Source: Streptomyces sp. NBC_01716 (lineage in GTDB: Bacteria; Actinomycetota; Actinomycetes; Streptomycetales; Streptomycetaceae). From it: a stretch of 64,000 nucleotides of DNA. How positions within the stretch are numbered: the stretch's first letter is position 1; each line of letters starts with the position of its first letter. The stretch covers positions 372,001 through 436,000 of the forward strand of contig NZ_CP109181.1 of assembly GCF_036248275.1 (NCBI RefSeq), in the 5' to 3' direction. Made by a program: the position numbers and the translations under genes. Shown here in pieces: positions 1 to 8,641 of the stretch. The notes beneath the pieces are model-generated. The model ran no database searches, was not told the origin of the DNA, and saw nothing but the letters and a program-made list of their open reading frames with translations.

Positions 1-54
1 GGGCTCCTCCTTCCGGGTGGACCGGGCGGAGTTGACGGGGAGGTGGAGTCGGGT

Positions 55-1380
55 ATGGCCGGGTGCGCCATCTGGGACGACGCGGCCGGGATCGACCGGC
101 AGGCCACCAGACATCTCCGGCCCAGGCACCGGAACGTACTCGGGGAGCTGATCACCTCGGTGCCGTTGGCGGACGGCGTACGGCTGGCGAAGCGGTACGC
201 CGGTCTCTTCCCGGCGGACCACCGCGACGCCCCCTTCGTCGCCCGACTCGCCGCGGCGGACGAGGAGTTGGTGGCGCGGGTGACCGCGACGGCCGCGGAC
301 GCCTCGCGTTCCGTGCATCCGCTCGTCACCGGCGCCGCCGAGTGGCTGTCCTTCGGGGTCGACGCCCCCGTTCTCACCCTCACCGGCCACGAGGCCGACG
401 GTCTCACCCGCGTCGCCCTGCTGTCCGGCGGCTCCTGGCGGGACGTCTACCTGGGTGAGCTCCATCATCACGCCGTCGCGTGCGTCGACGAGGAGAACGT
501 CGTGGCCGTCCGTGAGGAGCCCGGAAGCGGCCGGGCGCTGGTGCACTACCGGCGTGGTGACACCCTCCACGTGTCGCACGGCAGGGCGCTGACAGGTATG
601 CGGCCGGCGGGTACGGCCGCCGGCTTCGTCGCGGGTGCCGCGCTGGGGCCGGTCGCGGCGGTGGCCGGTCCCGAACTCGGCCCCGGCCTGGTGGACTTGA
701 GCACGTACGGCATCGACACCGCCCACCGTCTCGCCGTCGCACCGGACGGCGGCGCGGTCGCGTTCGGCGGCAGCACGGGCATCGTGGTTCTCGACGCGGG
801 ACTGGAGCGGCTGATCGCGCGTACCGTCCTGCCGGTGCCGCACGGGCCGGTTCGCGAGCTGACGTTCACCGGAGCGGGCGAGGTCGTCGCGTGCGGCATG
901 GACGGCGGGCTCAGCCGGTGGCGTGTCGAACCGCACGAGGCGCTTGTCCTCGCGGCGGTGGGCAACGCGCCTCTGCTGACCGGCCTGTTCGCCGTCCCGG
1001 CCTGGGGCGTGCTGGTCGCGCACGTGGGCAGCGAGGGCCGGCATCGGTTCTTCGACCCGGTGACACTCGGGCCGGCCGGCTGGCCCCGTCCCTTGATGGA
1101 GTTCCGGGATCGCCTGGGGGTGCTGCGTACTGTCGCGGCCTCGGCCAACGGCCGGTTCGCCGCCGTCGGGACGCTCGACGGCCGCACGGGCTTCGCCCTC
1201 ACCGTCCACGACTTCCATCACCCGCTGGCCCGGCTTCTGCGCCCGGTGGGATCCCTGACCTCGGAGGATCACAGGGCCGTGGAGCGGATTCTCGGCGAGG
1301 GCCACCCACTCGGGCCCGGTGAACGGGTGGTGCTGGAACTGCTGGAGGCCGCCGCCGCGCACCGGATCCCGGCCGCCTGA
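55..1380 (+). CDS. hypothetical protein with beta-propeller-like repeats
   Basis: I do not recognise this protein of about 441 residues. Its central part has repeated short hydrophobic strands separated by Gly/Asp turns (for example LAVAPDGGAVAFGGSTG and VRELTFTGAGEVVACGMDGG), which resembles WD40/YVTN-type propeller blades; that is a fold guess, not a match. There is no signal peptide or membrane segment, so it is probably cytoplasmic. The ATG at 55 has GGAG 6 bases upstream and follows a TGA at 33-35 that may end an upstream gene. A GTG at 43 is also possible, and the reading frame is open to the window edge, so the true start could lie outside. It converges on the LysR gene with only 14 bases between them. 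Confidence 0.6.
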   Translation: MAGCAIWDDAAGIDRQATRHLRPRHRNVLGELITSVPLADGVRLAKRYAGLFPADHRDAPFVARLAAADEELVARVTATAADASRSVHPLVTGAAEWLSFGVDAPVLTLTGHEADGLTRVALLSGGSWRDVYLGELHHHAVACVDEENVVAVREEPGSGRALVHYRRGDTLHVSHGRALTGMRPAGTAAGFVAGAALGPVAAVAGPELGPGLVDLSTYGIDTAHRLAVAPDGGAVAFGGSTGIVVLDAGLERLIARTVLPVPHGPVRELTFTGAGEVVACGMDGGLSRWRVEPHEALVLAAVGNAPLLTGLFAVPAWGVLVAHVGSEGRHRFFDPVTLGPAGWPRPLMEFRDRLGVLRTVAASANGRFAAVGTLDGRTGFALTVHDFHHPLARLLRPVGSLTSEDHRAVERILGEGHPLGPGERVVLELLEAAAAHRIPAA

Positions 1381-1394
1381 ACGCACCGCTCGCC

Positions 1395-2342
1395 CTACAG
1401 CTGGGTCTCGTTGGCCGGCTCTCCGGAGCCGGTGTGGGTGCCCCGTTCGGACCGTGCCGCGTCGCGCAGGTGTTCCGCGAGGGCGGCGACGGACGCCGTC
1501 CGCGAGGTCCCGGCCTTCGCGCCCCAGGCCAGCAGATGGAGCCGGCGCGCCCAGGGATCCTCCAGTTCACAGACGTCGAGCGGCCGGTCGGGGTCGACGG
1601 TGCGACGCGGTACGACGGCGAGCCCGACCCCGGCCGCGGCGAGGGCGACGAGGACGTTCAGGCCGGCGACAGTGGTGCGGTAGCGCACCACGGGGGCGTG
1701 CGGGCCGAGGTTCTTCTCGATCCAGCGGCGCAGCGAGGAGTCGGCGTCGAGCCCGACGAGGGGGTGCTCGGCGACCTCGCTGTAAGTCAGACCACTGCGC
1801 CCGGCGAGAATCCCGCCGGCCTGGCCGACCACGACGAGGGAGTCGTCGCCGAGGGGTTCCATGTCGAGGCCGGAGTCCCGGGCCTCCTCGTCGTCGATGA
1901 CGATCCCCAGGTCCGCCTCGCCCTCGGTCAGCATCCGTACGGTCTGCGGGGTGCGGCTCTCGGAGACCCTGACGTCGGCGTCCGGGTGCGCGCGGAGGAA
2001 CGAGACCAGGGCCCCCGGCACGAATCCCTGCATGGCGGAGCCCCCGCCCAGCAGGGTCAGCGGCGCGGCCTGGGACCGGGTGTAGCTCGCCACGGCGCTC
2101 TCCAGTCGCGCCGTCTGGGCGAGTACGTCGCGCGCGTGGCGGGCGAGCGTCGTCCCGGCCGGGGTGGGGCGCACTCCCCTGCGACCTCGGATCAGCAGAG
2201 GCACACCGGCGGTGTGTTCGAGCGCGCGTACGCGCGCGCTGGCGGACGGCAGGCTCAGATGCACCCGGCGGGCGCCTCCGGTGATAGACCCCTCCGCCAG
2301 GATGTCGAGAAAGAGCCGCAGGTCGTCCAGGTCGTAGCGCAT
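1395..2342 (-). CDS. LysR-family transcriptional regulator
   Basis: DNA-binding regulator of 315 residues, the usual LysR length. Residues 1-60 form the winged helix-turn-helix (MRYDLDDLRLFLDILAEGSI, then a recognition region with LSLPSASARVRALE). Residues from about 90 on form the periplasmic-binding-protein-like effector domain (GEADLGIVIDDE, VALAAAGVGLAVVP). It is divergent from the TauE/SafE-family transporter at 2427, the classic LysR arrangement, so that transporter is the likely target. A perfect 12-base inverted repeat lies 5 bases upstream of the start codon and could serve both autoregulation and control of the transporter. The effector is unknown; a sulfonate or organic acid would fit the transporter family but cannot be read from sequence. 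Confidence 0.93.
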   Translation of the reverse strand: MRYDLDDLRLFLDILAEGSITGGARRVHLSLPSASARVRALEHTAGVPLLIRGRRGVRPTPAGTTLARHARDVLAQTARLESAVASYTRSQAAPLTLLGGGSAMQGFVPGALVSFLRAHPDADVRVSESRTPQTVRMLTEGEADLGIVIDDEEARDSGLDMEPLGDDSLVVVGQAGGILAGRSGLTYSEVAEHPLVGLDADSSLRRWIEKNLGPHAPVVRYRTTVAGLNVLVALAAAGVGLAVVPRRTVDPDRPLDVCELEDPWARRLHLLAWGAKAGTSRTASVAALAEHLRDAARSERGTHTGSGEPANETQL

Positions 2343-2346
2343 CCAC

Positions 2347-2375
2347 CCCAGCCTAAGGCAGGACCTTAGGCTGGG
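2347..2375. promoter_or_regulatory. inverted repeat, probable LysR operator
   Basis: CCCAGCCTAAGG (2347-2358) and CCTTAGGCTGGG (2364-2375) are perfect reverse complements separated by 5 bases. The repeat lies in the 84-base gap between divergent lysR and tauE-like genes, so an operator is more likely than a terminator. Confidence 0.7.
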
Positions 2376-2426
2376 TGCGGAAATGACGCATTGTGAACCA
2401 CCCGGGCGCCGGGTGATGCTCGGCGG

Positions 2427-3206
2427 GTGCCCGAGATAGCGCTCGTCCTGCTGGCCGGTGCCGTCGCCGGAACGCTGAACGCCGTCGGCGGCGGAGGTAC
2501 CTTCGTGGCCCTGCCCGCCCTCGTGGCGGCGGGCCTGGCTCCGGTGACGGCGAACTCGTCGTCGACCATCGCCCTTGTGCCCGGCGCCCTGGCCGGGGCT
2601 TGGGTCTACCGGCGTGAACTGACCCCGGTCGGTGGGACATCCACGTCCGCGCTCACGGCGGTCAGTGTGCTCGGCGGCGCACTCGGTGCCGGTCTGCTGC
2701 TGACCCTTCCGACGGCCTCGTTCAGCGCGGCGGTGCCGTGGCTGCTCGCTTTCGCCACGGTCGTCCTCGCCTTCGGACGCCGCGTCTCCCGTGCGCTGAG
2801 CACGGCGACGGGCCGCTCGGCCACCGCCGGCATGAGCGCGCGGGCTCTGCTGATCACGCAGTTCGTCCTCGCCGTGTACGGCGGATACTTCGGCGGAGCC
2901 ATAGGCATCATGATGCTGGCGGTGTGGAGCATCGGGCTCGGACTGGACACGGCGGCCGGCAACCCGATGCGGATCGCCCAGGTCGCTGCCGTCTATCTCA
3001 GCGCGACCGCGCTGTTCCTCGTCGCTTCGGACGCGCTCGGCACGCCCCTGATCCTCACCGCGATGCTGGTCGGCGGGGTGGCCGGCGGGTTCGCGGGCGC
3101 ACACCTCTCCCGCCAGCTTCCCGCCCGGTTTCTGCGCGGCACCATCCTGACCGTCGCCGTCACGATGACCGTTCTCTACTTCCTGCGCGGCACGGAGGCC
3201 GGCTGA
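2427..3206 (+). CDS. TSUP-family (TauE/SafE) anion exporter
   Basis: Integral membrane protein of 259 residues with about eight hydrophobic segments and the duplicated Gly-rich motifs of the 4-toluene sulfonate uptake permease family. The first copy is GTLNAVGGGGTFVALPAL near residue 15; the second is YGGYFGGAIGIMMLA near residue 152. Family members move sulfite, sulfoacetate or other small organic anions across the cytoplasmic membrane; the substrate here is not defined. The start is a GTG. The divergent LysR gene is the probable regulator, and a small hypothetical gene begins one base after the stop codon, implying co-transcription. Confidence 0.9.
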   Translation: MPEIALVLLAGAVAGTLNAVGGGGTFVALPALVAAGLAPVTANSSSTIALVPGALAGAWVYRRELTPVGGTSTSALTAVSVLGGALGAGLLLTLPTASFSAAVPWLLAFATVVLAFGRRVSRALSTATGRSATAGMSARALLITQFVLAVYGGYFGGAIGIMMLAVWSIGLGLDTAAGNPMRIAQVAAVYLSATALFLVASDALGTPLILTAMLVGGVAGGFAGAHLSRQLPARFLRGTILTVAVTMTVLYFLRGTEAG

Positions 3207-3207
3207 C

Positions 3208-3675
3208 ATGGCAGGCGGAGCCGAGGGCGATACGGGAGTGCCGTACACGGACGCGGCGCGGGCGAGGCTGGAGATGGCCTTCGCGGCGTACGAGCTGGCG
3301 GAACTCGCGCGCGCGGCCGTCCCGATCGGCGCGTACGAGCTGACGCCCGACGGCAGGGCCCGCTCGGCGGGCTCCGCGTCGGCCGGCGCCGCCCAAGTCC
3401 TCGCGGCGGCACGCCGGTTCCACGAAGCCGCAGCCGCGTTCGAGCGCTTCGGGGAGGGCGCGCGTTCCGGCCGGGCGGAGGCGACGGAGGCGTCTCCCGA
3501 GGCGCGCGAGGTGAGTTGGTGGCGCCCCTACCTGGCCGCCGCGCCGCTCGAAGCGGCCCGCGACCTCGACGACTGGGTGCTGCGCCACAAGGACGGGGAC
3601 GGCGATCTCGGCGCGGCGCCGGTGTCCGGCGGCCTGGTCCGCCGGGCGGATCGGCGTCCGGGGAACGGCGGATGA
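3208..3675 (+). CDS. hypothetical protein co-transcribed with TSUP transporter
   Basis: This 155-residue protein is rich in Ala, Arg and Glu and has no recognisable domain. Two probable amphipathic helices (around residues 15-40 and 60-85) contain many Ala/Glu/Arg residues. A conserved-looking WWRPYLAAAPLEAARDLDDW stretch near residue 103 suggests a folded C-terminal helix pair. There is no signal peptide. It begins one base after the transporter stop codon, so it is likely translated from the same message. The function is unknown. Coding character is supported by the position and by a plausible amino-acid composition rather than by homology. Confidence 0.65.
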   Translation: MAGGAEGDTGVPYTDAARARLEMAFAAYELAELARAAVPIGAYELTPDGRARSAGSASAGAAQVLAAARRFHEAAAAFERFGEGARSGRAEATEASPEAREVSWWRPYLAAAPLEAARDLDDWVLRHKDGDGDLGAAPVSGGLVRRADRRPGNGG

Positions 3676-3723
3676 GTCGAGCCGCGGGGACGTGGGCGGA
3701 ACCGTGCTCCGCGAGTGCGGTCG

Positions 3724-4575
3724 TCAGACGGCCGCCTCCGCCACGGGGAACGCGGTGGAGCCGCTGACGTCGGCCCACAGCGCGGCCTCGGCGGCACGTT
3801 CGTCGGAAGCCCGCTTGGCGAAGGTGACCGCGTCGGCGCCCAGCAGCATCCGCAGCGGGGGCTCGGGGCTGTTGACGATGTCGATCAGGACTTGGGCGGC
3901 GCGGGCGGGGTCGCCCTGCTCCTTGCCCTCGTTCTCGCGGCGGTAGACGTGCATCCGTCCGACGGTCTGCTCGTAGTCGGGGCTCGGCTCGTGGAGGGTC
4001 ATGGACGAGCCGCCCCAGTCGGTACGGAAGGCGCCGGGCTCGACGATGGTGACCTTGATGCCGAGGGGCCCGACCTCGGTGTTGAGGACCTGGGAGAAGC
4101 CCTCGACGGCGAACTTGGCGGTCTGGTAGGCGCCCATGCCCGCGGTGCCGCCCACGCGTCCGCCGATGGAGGAGAACTGAAGGAAGTGACCGGCGCGCCT
4201 GGCCCGCATGTGGGGCAGCGCCGCGCGGGTGACGTTGACGACGCCGAAGAGGTTGGTCTCGATCTGGGCCCGGAAGTCGGCCGGGTCCATGTCCTCGATG
4301 GACGCGGAGCCGGCGTAACCGGCGTTGTTGGCGACCACGTCGAGCGAGCCGAAGGCCTCCACCGCGGTGGCGACGGCGGCGCGAGCGGCCTCCGGGTCGT
4401 TGACGTCGAGAGCGACGGTACGGACGCGGTCGCCGTAGGTGTCGGCGAGTTCCGCGAGCTGTTCGGGCCTCCGGGCGGTGGCGACGACGTTGTCGCCGGC
4501 CTCCAGTGCCCCCTTGGCCAGCTCGTGCCCGAGACCGCGGGAGCTTCCCGTGATCAGCCAGGTGTGGCGTGCCAT
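3724..4575 (-). CDS. SDR-family oxidoreductase
   Basis: Classical short-chain dehydrogenase of 283 residues. The NAD(P)-binding glycine motif TGSSRGLGHE is at residue 10, NNAG near residue 86, and the catalytic Ser and YxxxK (SSIGG then YQTAK) near residues 140-160. The Arg after the second motif residue and ATARRPEQ at the end of beta-2 suggest a preference for NADPH. It is transcribed divergently from a TetR regulator. The 100-base gap holds two near-identical copies of a 17-base site, so it is very likely repressed by that TetR protein. Such pairs usually handle a reactive carbonyl or alcohol; the substrate is unknown. Confidence 0.93.
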   Translation of the reverse strand: MARHTWLITGSSRGLGHELAKGALEAGDNVVATARRPEQLAELADTYGDRVRTVALDVNDPEAARAAVATAVEAFGSLDVVANNAGYAGSASIEDMDPADFRAQIETNLFGVVNVTRAALPHMRARRAGHFLQFSSIGGRVGGTAGMGAYQTAKFAVEGFSQVLNTEVGPLGIKVTIVEPGAFRTDWGGSSMTLHEPSPDYEQTVGRMHVYRRENEGKEQGDPARAAQVLIDIVNSPEPPLRMLLGADAVTFAKRASDERAAEAALWADVSGSTAFPVAEAAV

Positions 4576-4596
4576 GATGCACTCCTTACTACCTAC

Positions 4597-4665
4597 GTAC
4601 TAGTTGGTTGGTACTTCTAGCGTGCCTCGTTCCGCACCGGTTGGCAACCTACTAGTTGGTAGGTA
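4597..4665. promoter_or_regulatory. paired TetR operator candidates
   Basis: GTACTAGTTGGTTGGTA (4597-4613) and CTACTAGTTGGTAGGTA (4649-4665) match at 15 of 17 positions and lie 52 bases apart. The second is also part of an inverted repeat, ACCTAC-N6-GTAGGT at 4647-4664. Each lies just upstream of one of the divergent genes. Confidence 0.65.
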
Positions 4666-4675
4666 AGCTGGACCC

Positions 4676-5257
4676 ATGCCCCGTAATCCGGACGCGACAC
4701 GAGCCCGCATCATGAAGGCGGCGACCGACGAGTTCGCCATGTACGGGATCGCGGGTGCCCGCATGGACCGCGTCGCCGAGCGGGCCGCGAGCAGCAAGGA
4801 ACGCATCTACACGTATTTCGGGAACAAGGAACAGCTCTTCGACGCCGTCTTCAGCAACTACGTGAAGGAGTCCCTCGCCGAGGTCGACTTCGACGCCCAC
4901 GATCTGCCGGCGTACGCGGGCCGCATGTTCGACCACTTCGCCGACGACCCCGAGCGGCTGCGGCTGTCGACCTGGTACCGCCTGGAGCGCGCCGGGGCCA
5001 CGCCTCTCCAGACCCTGATCGACACCAACGATCTCCGGGTCCGCCGCATCGCCGCGGCGCAGGACGACGGATCGGTCCCGTCCCACTTCTCGGCCGTGCA
5101 GCTGCTGGCGCTGATCCAGGCGCTGTCGACGTCCTGGGCGACGATGAACCCGGAGTTCTCGGCGCTCGCCGCGCCGATCAGCCGCCGTGAACAGCGCCGT
5201 ACGGTGGTCGAGGCGGTGGCCCGCGTCGTCGGCGGCACGGGCGAGAGCGGAGCCTGA
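4676..5257 (+). CDS. TetR-family transcriptional regulator
   Basis: Repressor of 193 residues. The N-terminal helix-turn-helix spans about residues 8-54 (ATRARIMKAATDEFAMYGI, then RVAERAASSKERIYTYFGNK, the usual YxYFxxKexL ending). The remainder is the all-helical ligand-binding and dimerisation domain with the TetR_C-type sequence. It is divergent from the SDR gene at 3724, with the duplicated operator between them, so it probably controls that gene and itself. The inducer is unknown and is likely related to the dehydrogenase substrate. Confidence 0.92.
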   Translation: MPRNPDATRARIMKAATDEFAMYGIAGARMDRVAERAASSKERIYTYFGNKEQLFDAVFSNYVKESLAEVDFDAHDLPAYAGRMFDHFADDPERLRLSTWYRLERAGATPLQTLIDTNDLRVRRIAAAQDDGSVPSHFSAVQLLALIQALSTSWATMNPEFSALAAPISRREQRRTVVEAVARVVGGTGESGA

Positions 5258-5261
5258 AGCC

Positions 5262-6437
5262 TCACGCCGCCCAGACGCCCAGCCTCGTGCCCAACTCCAG
5301 GATCCGCAGGGAGCGTTCGGTGGCATCGGCGAGGATCTCGCTGCTGCCCTCGATCGCCTCGGGCAGCGACATCGGGGCCGGCAGGATCGCGCTGTAGGCG
5401 TCGACGCCGATCGCCCGCACCAGGTGTGCGCCCGGCCCGATCGTGCCCGCGAGCACGAACACCGGCACCCCGGCCGCATGGGCCCGGCTCGCGACCTCGG
5501 CGGGGATCTTGCCCCGTACCGTCTGGTGGTCGAGCGCCCCCTCCGCCGTGATCACCAGATCGGCGCGGGCCAGCCGGGCGTCCAGGTCGAGCCGGTCGAG
5601 CAAGACCTCGAAACGGGGCAGGAGTTGGCCGCCCAGCGCGGCGAGTCCGGCTCCCAGACCACCGGACGCCCCCGTGCCGGGGGCTGTCCGCAGATCGATC
5701 CCGGGCGGCAGATCGCGGGTGAGGACCGCCGCCCAGCGCTCCAGGGCCGACGACAGCACCTCGACACCGAAGGGGGTCGCGCCCTTCTGCGGCCCGAACA
5801 CCCGCGCCACACCCTGGGCACCGCACAGCACGTTGAACGGGTTGCAGGCCACGAGCAGTTCGGTGTCGGCGAGACGCCGGTCGAGCCCGGACGCGTCGAC
5901 GCGGTCCAGTTCCACGAGCGCCGCGCCGCCCGGCGGAAGTTCGCGGCCCCGGCGGTCGGTCAGCCGGGCGCCCAGCGCCTGGAGCGCCCCGGCGCCCCCG
6001 TCCGACGTGCCGGAGTCCCCGCAGCCGACGAGCACGCGCCGCGCCCCCAGGTCCAGGGCGGCGCGGATCAGCTCGCCCACGCCGTACGTGGTGGTGTCCG
6101 CCGGATCACGCCGGTCGGCCGGTACGAGGGAGAGACCGGCGACCGCGGCCATCTCGACGACGGCGGTGACGGGTCCGGGGCCGTCCTCGCCGAGCAGGGC
6201 GAAGTGTGTGCGGACGGGCGCACCGACCGGGCCCGTCGCGGTACGCCGCACCAGCCGGCCGCCACCGGCGATGGCCAGCGCCTCGGCCGTCCCCTCGCCC
6301 CCGTCGACCAGCGGAATCAGATCGATGTCGGCGTCGGGGATCACGCGCAGAACGCCTTCGGCGATGGACTCGGCCACCTGGGAAGCGGAGAGGCACTCCT
6401 TGAAACCGCTGGGGGCGATGACGATGCGGTAGCTCAT
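5262..6437 (-). CDS. glxK: glycerate 2-kinase
   Basis: Glycerate kinase (GarK/GlxK family) of 391 residues, phosphorylating D-glycerate to 2-phosphoglycerate with ATP. The start IVIAPSGFKECLSASQVAE carries the family's SFK-type substrate loop, followed by PLVDGGEGTAEAL, GCGDSGTSDGGAGALQALG and TAPGTGASGGLGAG, all hallmark Gly-rich loops. Length is normal. Its ATG overlaps the stop of the upstream SLC13 transporter by four bases (ATGA), so translation is coupled. Together the two genes form a small organic-acid uptake and glycerate-assimilation unit, feeding glyoxylate- or tartronate-derived carbon into lower glycolysis. Confidence 0.93.
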   Translation of the reverse strand: MSYRIVIAPSGFKECLSASQVAESIAEGVLRVIPDADIDLIPLVDGGEGTAEALAIAGGGRLVRRTATGPVGAPVRTHFALLGEDGPGPVTAVVEMAAVAGLSLVPADRRDPADTTTYGVGELIRAALDLGARRVLVGCGDSGTSDGGAGALQALGARLTDRRGRELPPGGAALVELDRVDASGLDRRLADTELLVACNPFNVLCGAQGVARVFGPQKGATPFGVEVLSSALERWAAVLTRDLPPGIDLRTAPGTGASGGLGAGLAALGGQLLPRFEVLLDRLDLDARLARADLVITAEGALDHQTVRGKIPAEVASRAHAAGVPVFVLAGTIGPGAHLVRAIGVDAYSAILPAPMSLPEAIEGSSEILADATERSLRILELGTRLGVWAA

Positions 6438-7870
6438 GGCTGGGTCTCCAGATGGACGGGCACGCCGAGCAGCGGCCAGACGGCGAGGGCGAAGAGCAGC
6501 ACGAGTGCCGCGGTGAGCGGCGCGAGCACGGCCGAGAGCCGCAGGAGGTCGCGCGGGGTGTACGTGGGGGTGCCGGCGGGCAGGTCGGCGAAGAGCGCGA
6601 CCGGCTTGGCGGACGCGGGGAGCGTGTGGCAGAAGCCTGCGGCGGCGGTCGAGGCGAACGCGGCGGCCACCGGATTGACGCCCGCGGCCAGCGCGGCGGC
6701 GACCACCAGGGGGACCAGCACGGACGATCTGGCGGAGCGGGACTGGAGCGCCAGGTGGGCCGCCGTACTGATCACGATCACACCGGCGAGGAACATCCAC
6801 GGCGGCATCGACGCACCGCCCGGTACCCATGCCACCAGCCAGTCGGCCGCCCCCGATTCGGCGAGCGCGATGCCCATCGCCATGGTCGCGGCCATGAAGA
6901 GGAGCAGCGGCCAGGGCACCGTACGCAGACCGTCCTTGAGGCGCACCGTGCCGAGCGCCGGTGAGGAGGCGACGACGGCGCCGATGAGGGCGACCACCGC
7001 AGGCGACACCCCATGGAGCGGTTCGCTGCACCACAGCAGTACGACGGTTCCCAGCAGGAGAAGGCACCGGGCCTCCGACGGGCTGAGCGGTCCTTCGACC
7101 GGAGCGTCGGAGTGCTCCTGGATCTGCGCGGCGGTGATCCGTACGGGCCCCTTACGGTCGGCCCGGCGGGTCGTCGTCAACAGGACCAGTTCGGCGGCCA
7201 GATGGGAGGAGACCACGGCGAGCGGCAGCCCGAGGATCAGCCAGGTGACAAAGCCCAGCTCCTCCCCCGTCTGCTCCCACAGCACGCCGACGGTGATCAG
7301 ATGGGCGCCGGCGCCGATCAGAGTGGCGACGGCGGAGAGCAGGATCACCGTCGGGAAGAGGAGCGCGAGCATCACCACCAGCCGGGTCCGGTCGGCGAGC
7401 GCTTTGGCGAGCGCCAGGAAGACCGGCAGGGCGAGCGCGGCACGGCCCGAGGTCGCGGGCACCGCGAAGGCCGTGACCACCAGAGCGGCCGTGGTCAGAT
7501 GCACCAACTGCCGTACGGTGCCCGCTCCGCCGACCAGAAAGGCGGCGGCGCGGCCCGCGAGTCCGGTCTTGGTGACGGCGGTGGCCAGGACGAACGCGCA
7601 TATCAGCAGCCAGACGATCTCGTCGCCGAGAGTCGCGAAGAGCGTCTCGCTGCTGATCACCCCGGTCGCGGTGAGCGCGAGTCCGGCGCCGAGTGCGACG
7701 TAGGTGTCGTCCACCGAGGTGGCGATCCAGCTGTACGTGGCGAGCGTGAAGACGACGAGGGTGAACCGCGCGTCACCGCTGAGACCGGGGAATCTTCCGG
7801 GCACGGCGAGCAGGGCGCAGAGACTGAGAACGGCGCAGAGGCAGCTGGTCTGCCGGAGAGACAGGGGCAC
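6434..7870 (-). CDS. SLC13/DASS-family anion permease
   Basis: Polytopic membrane protein of 478 residues with 11-12 hydrophobic segments. The duplicated hairpin regions of the divalent-anion:Na symporter family appear near residues 130-150 (VPATSGRAALALPVFLALAK) and 420-440 (ASTAAAGFCHTLPASAKPVA). The family takes up di- or tricarboxylates or sulfate. Overlap with glycerate kinase suggests glycerate, tartronate or a related C3/C4 acid as substrate. The promoter must lie in the 111 bases between this start and the end of the response-regulator gene, which points the same way but is unlikely to be in the same unit. Confidence 0.88.
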   Translation of the reverse strand: MPLSLRQTSCLCAVLSLCALLAVPGRFPGLSGDARFTLVVFTLATYSWIATSVDDTYVALGAGLALTATGVISSETLFATLGDEIVWLLICAFVLATAVTKTGLAGRAAAFLVGGAGTVRQLVHLTTAALVVTAFAVPATSGRAALALPVFLALAKALADRTRLVVMLALLFPTVILLSAVATLIGAGAHLITVGVLWEQTGEELGFVTWLILGLPLAVVSSHLAAELVLLTTTRRADRKGPVRITAAQIQEHSDAPVEGPLSPSEARCLLLLGTVVLLWCSEPLHGVSPAVVALIGAVVASSPALGTVRLKDGLRTVPWPLLLFMAATMAMGIALAESGAADWLVAWVPGGASMPPWMFLAGVIVISTAAHLALQSRSARSSVLVPLVVAAALAAGVNPVAAAFASTAAAGFCHTLPASAKPVALFADLPAGTPTYTPRDLLRLSAVLAPLTAALVLLFALAVWPLLGVPVHLETQP

Positions 7871-7981
7871 GACGATCAGCCTGGGGGCGGGCCGTGAGGT
7901 CCGAATGAGCCTTGGGTGAAAGCCGCTTCATCTGCGTGCCGGCGCCGCCGGCCCCCGCGCGTCCGGTCGGGCACTTCGCGC

Positions 7982-8641
7982 TCATGGCATGCGGTAGCCC
8001 ATCCCCCGTATCGTCTCCAGCCTCTCCGCCCCCAACTTCCGTCGCAGCGCCCGCACATAGACGTCCACGATGTTGGAGCCGGGGTCGAAGTCGTAGCCCC
8101 ACACATGGGACAGGATCTGCTCGCGCGACAGCACCTGGCCGGGATGGCGCAGGAACATCTCCAGCAGCACGAACTCACGTGCCGTCAGATCCACGGTCCG
8201 CTCGTCGGCCCGTGCGCGCCGCGTCCTCAGGTCGAGACTGAGGCTGCCGCTGCGCAGCATGGTGACCTCCGGCGCGCGCGCCGCCGTACGCAGCCGGAGC
8301 CGTACCCGCGCCAGCAGTTCCTCGAAGCGGAACGGCTTGGTCATCCAGTCGTCGGCGCCGCCTTCGAGTCCCGCCACGGTGTCACGTACGGAGTCCCTGG
8401 CGGTCAGCACGATGACGGGCAGCGTGACGCGTGCCTCGCGCATCTCCCGCAGGACGGTGAATCCGTCCCGCCCCGGCAGGCCGATGTCGAGCAGCACCAG
8501 GTCGAATCCGCCGGACACGGCGTGGTGCAGTGCGGAGTCGCCGTCGTCGGCGACGGCGGTGGTGAAGCCGTTGGCCCGGAGCCCCTTCTCCACGAAGGAG
8601 GCGATCCGTTCCTCGTCCTCGGCGATCAGAATGCGGTTCAT
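7982..8641 (-). CDS. OmpR/PhoB-family response regulator
   Basis: Response regulator of 219 residues. The receiver domain (residues 1-115) has the acidic pair DE at 9-10, phospho-acceptor Asp52 in LVLLDIGLPG, and Lys near 103 in MTKPFRF. The C-terminal winged helix (about 125-219) includes LTAREFVLLEMFLRHPG and DPGSNIVDVYVRALRRKL, typical of OmpR/PhoB DNA-binding domains. Its ATG overlaps the stop of the histidine kinase gene (ATGA), so kinase and regulator are made together. The regulon cannot be read from the window; nearby candidates include the small exported acidic protein encoded just upstream. Confidence 0.95.
   Translation of the reverse strand: MNRILIAEDEERIASFVEKGLRANGFTTAVADDGDSALHHAVSGGFDLVLLDIGLPGRDGFTVLREMREARVTLPVIVLTARDSVRDTVAGLEGGADDWMTKPFRFEELLARVRLRLRTAARAPEVTMLRSGSLSLDLRTRRARADERTVDLTAREFVLLEMFLRHPGQVLSREQILSHVWGYDFDPGSNIVDVYVRALRRKLGAERLETIRGMGYRMP

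Noticed and set aside
5187..7703. Long plus-strand open frame opposite glycerate kinase and the SLC13 gene
   Set aside because: It has no recognisable motif, is biased in Arg/Gly/Pro composition as antisense frames of GC-rich genes are, and lies wholly over two well-supported genes.
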